From assembly GCF_029227915.1 (NCBI RefSeq), contig NC_079879.1, positions 8,928,001 to 8,992,000 of the forward strand: 64,000 bases of DNA. Reading direction: 5' to 3'. Shown piece by piece: positions 56,201-64,000 of this stretch. The stretch is from Hydractinia symbiolongicarpus. Lineage: Eukaryota; Cnidaria; Hydrozoa; Anthoathecata; Hydractiniidae. The translations under genes and the position numbers were made by a program. Each line of letters begins with the position of its first letter. Position 1 is the first letter of the stretch. A model generated the notes under the pieces. That model had not been told where the DNA came from. It saw only the letters and a program-made list of their open reading frames with translations, and made no database searches.

Positions 56201-59200
56201 GACGCATCTATTAACCAATGTCTATGGCAATCATTGTAGTCTTCTAAATATCTGCTAATAACACATGTTTTTTGCCATTTTTTAAGGTGCCTATGCACAC
56301 AAATTATACAATTAAAGAGAATGTACAACTAAAAATAACTTGGAAGTAGCAAAATGTTTTCGGAATATTTATATTTTAAAGTTTGCAAGGTGTTTTCTAG
56401 AAAAGGATATTTAAATTTTTAGCCAGCCACGTTGAAATATTTTATAAATTTGGAATAATTAATCACCATTTCAAAATATAATTATATAAATACAAATCTT
56501 CTAGTCGTCGTATGCATTAAGAAGGAAATAATATAAAATTTTTGTAACGATATATGTACCTGTATAGCAGATTCTTTCTCAACCTTTTCATGAATGACAG
56601 CGTAGTCCTTTTCAATAGCATCCAGCAACCATCGTAAACCTAATTGAAAAAAAATAATATATATATATATATAAATTTAGAAGTGAATTTTTATTAGCGA
56701 ATATGTCTTTTCTTCTCTAAAAGACAACAACTTTTTGTAAATATATTTTTTTAGTTATAGCGTCTATTTTTTGTTTACCATTTTGTTTATTTTTTACAAT
56801 CTCATCATTAAGTACAACAGTAAACACTTTTTACCTGTCATTATGCTTTTATCTATTTGTTTCCCATATCCTTTCAGTGCAGAGCATGGAAACTAAAAAA
56901 TGACATCAATAAATAAATACAAGGCTTAAAAGCAGAGCAGATTATTATATCACGATGCTACAATTCTATCAAGTGATCCCACATTGACACTTTCAAAATC
57001 TTTGATAAATCTAAACACAATATATCCAACGCTTGCAACAGTGGATAATTACAAATAAATGGATAGAGATTTAAAACACTCACAACATTGAATGTGAAGC
57101 TATACTGTTCGGAAAGTTCTCGCAACTCCAGCTGTTCAGCTATTTGCTTCTCGTTCAACGCACCCTCTATGTCTTGTTTGTTGGCAAAACTGAAAGAGGT
57201 TATTTACATCAACAATTAAAAAATCAAAAATTAAAAAAAAAATGAAATTTGGCTATACACTTTCCTTTAACTTAATGATTTAAAAACACCATTTTCGTGT
57301 CCTTAGGTCAAAATCGCAAAATTATTTACTTTTTTATAAAGTTTGTCAAAATACAGCAGGTAGGCATATATAGTTGTATATTGGATCTGCCCTTCATCGG
57401 GTTTAAGCACAAATAAAGCAGAATTTCAGAAAGACTTTGCGCTGACCCTCACGCCCTTTTTAACTACAAGCAGGACCATATAAAATAAATTTTTTAAGCT
57501 TCACAAGAGCTAATCCAGTTCACAGCTGTTTCCAATCTGTTATTAGTATAACCTATTTAACTCATGCTCACAAATATACGCAATGGATGTTATTACATAA
57601 AAAATATCAAGAATGTTAATTCTCCAAAACAGTTATATTTAACCTACACTGCAACTGGTTTTCCTTTCACTTTCGAATTTTTGAACACATCACCTAGCAC
57701 AGTTCTTGAGTCTTCTAAGCGCTCTTCATTTCCAGAGTCAACCGCAAATAAAATACCATAAACCTATATATGAAATACAAAGAAGTTACAGCCAGCTGAA
57801 ATTTGTTGTTTTTGTCCGTTAAGAAAACGACAGGTACAGTAACAATGAGGCTGCTGTCAATGGAAAAACAATATAATTTCTGAGTTTTTTAATTTTTACA
57901 AAATAAAATAAAAAGAGAACTCTGCAGAAAAAAGAAAGTTTATCAGGATGGTCACAGCTTTTAAAATTTTAAAACACTTCAGGAGAAATCAATAATTTGG
58001 CCATATCTTAGGTAATTTTAGGATATTTTAGGAGAGTCCTGATTTTTTAGTTTATTTAGGATATTTTAGAAAGTGTGGCCACCCTGCTTATAAACAAATA
58101 CTTCCATACATCGGCATAGTATTTTTCCCACACACTACGCACACTGCTACCACCTCCCAAATCGTACAGTGTTATGTCCCATTTGCCAACTTTAAGAGAT
58201 GCATTAGAAAAGCCAATTGTTGGAGTGATGCCATCTGGAGGTTCTGTAAACACAAAGAAAAAAATACAAAAAGATGTGGTCTTATGAATGTGAATAGAAA
58301 AATAACTAAAAAAAAATAAAACTTTTCATGTCAAATTTTGTTTTTTTAAAAAAAAAAGCTCCGACATCAAAAATTTTTCAACAAAGAAAATATTTGCAAT
58401 CAATGTTCTTATTTCCTGTAAAAAAAATTAGAAACAAACTCTAATTACTTCTTTACTTTCATACACACTCTTAGGTGCATCACATTCAAAAGTTCTAGCA
58501 CTTTCATTTCGTGTTATTTTAATAGAAATTAATAATAGAGGTTTTGACAAAAAATGCATGTTGACTCTTCTATAATTTTGTCAATAATTGGTTGGTGATT
58601 GGCTGTTATTTTTGTGCTTGAATTGTCATTAAAATACACAGTGGTCAAAATAGACAAAACAAAAGCAAATACAGTTTGGCTAGTGGGTAAATTACCAAAC
58701 ATACTGCTATGTAGGAAAACTAAGAATATAATCAAAATAACACATCTAGGGAAAAACTTGAGTTTTGTCAACAAGCAACATATGTTAGAATTATTACTGA
58801 AAAATACATACATACAATTGGAAAAAGATTTTTATACAAAAAATGAAATAAGAAAAAAAAATTAGCTAAACCCAAAATTAGATTGTACGAATATACTTTT
58901 ATTCATTGATCTACACAACCAATTTTATGAACACTAATAATTTAATTAAGATCACCTGTGAAGATTTTCACTGCAAGAAAAACACTTCACAGTGAAAACA
59001 ACAAAGTTAATTTTAAAGATACAAATTTTGCACACAAAAAATTCAGTAATCATAGTGACCTCCTTGTAGACATGCAACTGTTGTAGTTTTCCCAGCGTCA
59101 TCCAAACCAATAATAACAAGCTTGATCTCTCTATTAAAAATTAAATATAAAAATGTTAAAAACAGATAATATAAAGCTCGTGCTGCCAGTTCCTATTTGA

Positions 59201-59408
59201 TTATTGTATTTTGTAAAAAAGCCTAAACTAGAATTAAAAGGCTAAACTAAGTCACCATGAGGTGACTTTTGCAAATGTAATAGTACTACTGTCTACGGAC
59301 ACAATCCAAGATAAGAATAATATTAAAATTGGTAAAGTTGTTAACATACCTTACTGTTTTATTACCTCCTTTTAACCATGCGAAACAATTTGCCATTAAA
59401 CTGAACAT
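53235..59408 (-). CDS. ARL13B: ARL13B ciliary GTPase, twelve exons traced, C-terminus open
   Basis: ARL13B is a palmitoylated Arf-like GTPase of the ciliary membrane and the exchange factor for ARL3. Minus-strand exons: 59408-59350, 59130-59060, 58243-58110, 57763-57648, 57189-57084, 56892-56835, 56639-56560, 55987-55923, 55346-55244, 55128-55075, 54741-53682 and 53260-53235; phases all agree, 644 codons. Features: MFSLMANCFAW with Cys8 for palmitoylation; P-loop GLDDAGKT; switch-2 DLGGG, lacking the Gln as in the family; NKQD; SALKG; a long coiled coil (KEQEAKERKERMERIRKLRE); TGSNPF. Exon 11 encodes an unusually long linker of Glu/Asp runs and KKKKKK runs. The last traced exon RLPDIKNLE matches the human RLPKLE region. 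The final exon, with the expected Pro-rich end, was not found. Confidence 0.93.
53421..53575. repeat. Copy of the TTTCGCGAA-rich dispersed repeat (ARL13B intron 11)
   Basis: Blocks AAATTTTCGCAC, TATTTCGCGAATTGC, AATTCGCGAAATCAAATC and CCCGCGAAAATTTCCC, in inverted arrangement like 32361-32545. It lies between the exons at 53260-53235 and 54741-53682. Confidence 0.45.
57944..58086. mobile_element. 143-bp hAT-like MITE in ARL13B intron 3
   Basis: Starts CAGGATGGTCAC and ends GTGTGGCCACCCTG, matching the termini of the hAT element at 48259-51388. Flanks TTTAT and CTTAT agree at four of five bases. It lies 24 bp downstream of ARL13B exon 3. Confidence 0.65.
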
Positions 59409-59936
59409 TTATTTCATAACTCAATATTGTATATTTTTTGAAGTATTTTCAAGCATCGCTTAAAAGTGAATATGAATTTTGTTTTATGCGTTTAACTAAA
59501 AAAAAAATACAAACATACAGCTGAATGCTTGGAACATAATTTTTTACTTGCTTTACATATTAAAATAAGACATTCTTTACACAATAAAAGTCACACTCAG
59601 TGTTATATCTTGAGAATGCTTTCATAGCTCCAGTAATAACTGTTTATGGACAGTACCAGACTAATTTGTACTGTTTAAGAAAGTGCCTAATCTGTCAGTA
59701 TCTCTCTCTGGGGTAGAGGTTGACAAATTTTCAGGTTTGAATAAGAATTTTGCAAACTACAGCCGTTACTTAATTAACCCAAATCAGTGCCAAGTTCCAA
59801 AAAGGACAACAGTTTAAGGATATATAATTCTAATGTAAATTATATCCATGCAAGAGTTGGGCTACTATTGGAACATGCTACTTATTCTAACAATGACTAT
59901 GCTGCTATTATAAACAAGATTCACATTGGTTTTTGA

Positions 59937-60662
59937 ACCATTCTAGGTATTACTGTGGAAAGTTTATCATTTCTTGAACATGATAGTTTAGTAGGCGACG
60001 TTTCGGGAGATCCTTCTCCCATCATCGGGCAAAGTAAAATGATGTTGCGCATGTATTTATATAATTGCAGAGGATCGAAATTCATAAAAATTAACCAATC
60101 AGAAACGAGCTGATAATTACAGTTAATTACGGTAATTAACATTTTCGGACCTGGATGTAGGTAACTACTTCTTCTGTAGGGCTGGTAACCAAATCTCAGG
60201 AAGTTGATACGAGATGCTGTTTATGTGTTTGTTACGTTCTACACTGTTGATGGTTTCTTTAATCTTCCTGGCCGTTGTTCTGGATTCTCTGTCAATGATT
60301 TTCTTCTCATCCCAATTACACTGATGACTTCTGCTCCAGCTGTGGTCCGCAATTTCGTTTTTCTTCACATCTCCGTTTCTCACTGCGCGCATATGTTCTT
60401 GTACTCGTTGCTTAAACTTTCTTTTTGTTTCGCCTATATACACTGCATCACAATCTTTACACGGGATTTCGTAAACTACATTGTTTTGCTCTTCTAGGTT
60501 TATTTTGTCTTTTGGTTTAGACAAAGGGTGTCTTTAGAGGTAAGAATGCATTTGATCTTGTGTTGCCTTAAAACTCGACGAAGGATCTCGCTGGTACCTG
60601 GTACGAAGGGTAGGAATGCTGATGCGATAAATTCCTCTGATGTTTCACTCGTTGACAAACTT
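59937..60662 (-). mobile_element. Penelope-like retroelement, 5'-truncated fragment
   Basis: The minus-strand frame 60165-60524 encodes a GIY-YIG endonuclease domain (NVVYEIPCKDCDAVYIGETK), the C-terminal domain of Penelope-like elements. In another frame upstream (60535-60660) lies the preceding linker (SEILRRVLRQHKIKCILTS), so a frameshift separates them. Downstream 59937-60160 gives typical 3' sequence with DDGRRI-like text. The reverse transcriptase domain is missing. Confidence 0.78.
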
Positions 60663-62472
60663 TGATAAAAAAAAGCAAAAGATAATAATTTGCACTCAGT
60701 TTTCTTTATGAATCCTTCGATCTATTTCTAAAATTAATAGAACTAATTTTTTATGCTTTGAATAATATAATGACATAACACTTTTTATTCTGACTATACA
60801 ACTTGTTAAAACCTTTTTAAAATTCTGAATAATATTAAACCTGATTTTTTGACTGCATAGAATTAATCATTCAATGAACTGGGTGTCTTTATCAAACATA
60901 TTTTGAACATTACTGTTGGGTAAAAAACTATTGAATGAACTAAATTTGTCAGTAGTCCCAGCAGTCTTATCAATAAATAAAATTTTTAATTTTTCGAATA
61001 CTTTGTCTACAAAAGAAGAGGTTTTTAAGACAAGCATATTTTCCTTGTATCTTTATGCATGCAGTGAATCAGTAATTTTTTGTTACAAAGGAACATGTTC
61101 ATGAAGGACTGATTCATTTTTTGGGGATGAATTAGTCCTTCGAACTAACTTTTGTTATAGTTTTATCCATAATTTGATTGGAATAATAACTGAGTTGACC
61201 ATACTTTCTTTATTGCTAAGTAGATATAAATGAAGCTGAAGCATGTTTTTTATACTGTTAGTTAAAGGCAATTTATTAACAATTAGTATAGGAAAGAAAA
61301 ATAATAAAACATTAGGGTATGACAAATGTTGTGAAATGATAAAAACATTGATAAAGTTTCAAGTTGATATTTTCATGGGTCAATTTTGTTAGCCACATAA
61401 TTATTATTATTTTTATTTCAACAAGATAGATAATCTCACTAAGTGGCTACAACCTAGGCAGTTTATTTTTTTCTATATAATATATATAAATCGCATAAAA
61501 AATAAATTTTGCAGAAGAAATATTAGATTTTACACATTTGATTAAGACTAGGAAACTTTGAGTTCAATTCAGTTTTAGGCATATGTGGAGGCATGAGAGT
61601 GTGATTGCACGTGCTAGAATGACAAGATTTCCTCAGAGATTTAGTTTAAAAAATTTGTGAAAACAGGATGTAATAGATTTTTTTAATCACTTTAAATAAA
61701 TAAACTTAGCTTAGTTAACTGAGCTTTCTACACGGATATTAAATTCAGCTTCTCTCAAACGAAAGCTTAGATGTAAATAAATGTCAGAGCAAATCCCCAA
61801 AATTCAAATCTACCTCATAGCAAACTCCAAATTATAATCAACCAAAAAGCACAAAGTCAGTGTGGTCACAACTTACCTTCTTAAATAACAATTTTTTTGA
61901 GACCAAGTATAATTTTTTACCACCTTAACGATTCTGATTTCCTGATAGTAAGAAAAATTATACTGGGTCTAAAATAAATTGTCTGTGGTCAGAATACTGA
62001 CCTTGTTTGTAATTGGTTAATTCTACTGTTTTTGCTTACATGGCCGATATCATGGAATCTTTCACTGTCTATAAGAATGGATGAATGATCTTAAGATTAA
62101 AAAACTATTAATGATAAAAAGATGGCTCTGAAAGCCACTCTTTTGGACACCCAGATGGATTAATATGTGATCTAAATCATCTCTACTGACCTTAAATAAA
62201 AAGTATATGTTTTTTAATCACTTATTGTTAATTTTTAGACATTTTACCATCCGATGTCCAAAATTTCTTTTGCTAATAATATGACCTATTTATCTGAGAT
62301 CAATATTCCTTTTACAAAATATAGAAATCTTATATTGTTCTTAAGATACCTGTTTTAATGTCTACAATACAGTTGCAACATCTGGGTTTACAACATCCAC
62401 CTGACTTAAAGAAGCAGGGATGGACAATTAGAAATAGGCAACGGTTTGTACGGAAAGGATTTTCAAATCTTA
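60663..62472. other. AT-rich intergenic stretch
   Basis: No gene recognised. It contains the fold-back element at 61858-62003. Confidence 0.4.
61858..62003. repeat. Fold-back (palindromic MITE-like) sequence
   Basis: Left part GTCAGTGTGGTCACAAC...GAGACCAAGTATAATTTTT is an imperfect inverted copy of AAAAATTATACTGGGTCTAA...TGTGGTCAGAATACTGAC on the right. About 145 bp in all. Confidence 0.5.
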
Positions 62473-63645
62473 CAGTCAGGGAAATCCTCTTAATTAAGCT
62501 GTATAGCTTATTGGAGATTTCTTAAATAAGCTGTATCATACAGCTTAATTAGGTGACATACATCAAAATTAGGAGGTGGAAATTTTTTTTCCCTGATTTC
62601 TCAAAAAAAGTAATTTTTAGCCAAATCACTGCTGCAGCTCTTTCATTGTCAGTTTGACCACTACATTATAAAAGAAGAAGGGTATTTCCAGCACCCCGGG
62701 TTCAAAAGATATGGAATAGAAACAATAGTTCATTGTAGTGATAGTCTATTTAAGCTGTACTTCATCCTAGTAAGGATGTCACGTCAAGTGATACATCCTA
62801 TTTAAGCAGCCATTTTCAAAACTTCAAATTTAGCGGATCTCTGGGGTGCTACGAAAACACTTATCAGTACGGGATTACCCGATCGAGTGAGTGCGCAGCC
62901 ACCCGTTCGAGACAGACTTACCTGAATTGGATGAGTATTTTTCTTGCCTAAAATTACTTTTGCCAAAAGTGCAATAAAATTTTTGTTTACATTAAGTCAT
63001 AAACTTATTTTGCGCCGTTTCACCGATTTAAAAAAAAACACTGTGGCGTTTCAATGCTAGTGATGATTTCTTGAGTTGGATTGACTACATGGTGCATATT
63101 TTCAGTCTAGGTTGTTGAGACTTTGAAGCTCATTTTAGTTGTCTTAGACATGGGCTTGGAATTAGTTTAGTAAGAAGCCAGTATAACAAGATATATAGAG
63201 AAAAATGTGCATATTTTTTATCATATCTCACACAAAATAAATAAGAGAAATATTGATATCTTTAACATAGCTAGTTAGCTGTCTCTAGAGCTTAAGCTGA
63301 CTTGATAGGCAAGAAATAAGTCTCTCACAAGCACCTTCGGTGTGTTATGTATTTAGCTAGCTAAACATTTACCGGCAGTGCCGACTCACTCGATCGAGTG
63401 GTTAACTCAATCAGGGGACACTCACCCGATCAGGAAAGATCCCGTACTGCTTATGTGTTGGAGATGTTTATATGCACGTAAATATTGGATTTATTCAGTT
63501 AGATATATGCTAAAATCCATTTTAATGTGTGTTTTCGACGATCAAAGTTTTGTACAACTTAACTAAGCTGTAAAATTAGACTAATTAGACTGCATCATAC
63601 ATCCAAATTTAAGCTGTAGCTACAGCTTAATTAATTCCCTGACTG
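62473..63645. mobile_element. Non-autonomous DNA element, 1.17 kb, 5-bp target duplication
   Basis: Termini CAGTCAGGGAA and TTCCCTGACTG are exact inverted repeats, flanked by TCTTA on both sides (62468-62472 and 63646-63650). The motif AAGCTGTA or its complement recurs near both ends and inside. A nested inverted pair lies at about 62867-62915 (CAGTACGGGATTACCCGATC) and 63372-63447 (GATCCCGTACTG). No coding capacity. CAG termini and the 5-bp duplication suggest hAT-related, which is inference. Confidence 0.68.
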
Positions 63646-64000
63646 TCTTATCGTTGATGTCATCAGCCTTACCATCTCTCCCTTTAATGTCAGTATGACG
63701 TTACGTGTGTGGGACTTCAATATGACTCGTACCAACATAAAAATGTTAAAAGAAATCGATACGCGATTTGGGATATTATCTGGATCTTGTTATCACGGAG
63801 AGGATGGTGGTGTTGTGGTGGGGACAAAAAGCCTAGCTAGCTAGTTAGCTCTAGGCGTAGCTAATGGCACATCACAGTTCTGGAAAGTACAGATATAAAT
63901 CTACAGTATAAACAAACAAACAAACAAACAAACAAACAAACAAACGAAGAAATAAACAACATTTTGGAGACACATAGTTCGCTAGCGTCGCTGTTTTTAA
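63646..64000. other. Right-end flank
   Basis: No gene recognised. Contains CTAG-rich text (63832-63860) and the microsatellite below. Confidence 0.4.
63910..63945. repeat. (AAAC)n microsatellite
   Basis: About nine uninterrupted units of CAAA. Confidence 0.9.

Noticed and set aside
1-64000. CRISPR array or bacterial operon
   Set aside because: No regular direct repeats with unique spacers; genes have introns and eukaryotic families.

Overview
The window is animal nuclear DNA: AT-rich, with intron-bearing genes, GT-AG splice sites in consistent phase, and dense transposon remains. Protein resemblance (gamma-glutamyl hydrolase, PACRG, ARL13B, ZSWIM/CARF-type proteins) and the mix of elements (Polinton, Crypton-like recombinase, hAT, Penelope, tRNA-derived SINEs) fit a cnidarian, most likely a hydrozoan. 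The species is inference.

Layout. 716-981 is the last exon of gamma-glutamyl hydrolase (+). 5065-6582 is a complete two-exon PACRG (+). A 13.9-kb Polinton/Maverick fills 8129-22075, with terminal inverted repeats and a 5-bp target duplication CCTTT. 22550-48064 holds four related genes built from ZSWIM3-like and CARF-like modules: gene A (-, 22550-31850), gene D (-, 33759-34911, lying in the interval between A and B), gene B (-, 36856-38412) and gene C (+, 41057-48064). B and C are divergent across a 2.6-kb spacer holding a tRNA-derived SINE. 48259-51388 is a hAT transposon with an uninterrupted 781-residue transposase. 53235-59408 is ARL13B (-, twelve exons traced, 3' end not found). The right end carries a Penelope fragment, a fold-back element and a 1.17-kb non-autonomous DNA element.

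The Polinton is decayed. Protein-primed DNA polymerase B, a packaging ATPase, an HNH-type protein, many small membrane proteins and structural-protein remnants are present, but most carry stops or frameshifts. Only fragments of the integrase (C-terminal part) and of a probable major capsid protein remain, and no protease was seen. Its gene junctions repeatedly carry stem-loops, and its minus-strand genes start just after TATA-like AT-rich boxes. These look like transcription signals proper to the element.

Genes A to D look like domesticated transposase-derived nuclear proteins. Gene B ends in an open splice donor whose phase fits the second exon of gene A, so A and B may share 3' exons. PACRG and ARL13B are both ciliary genes, but nothing in the sequence ties them together.
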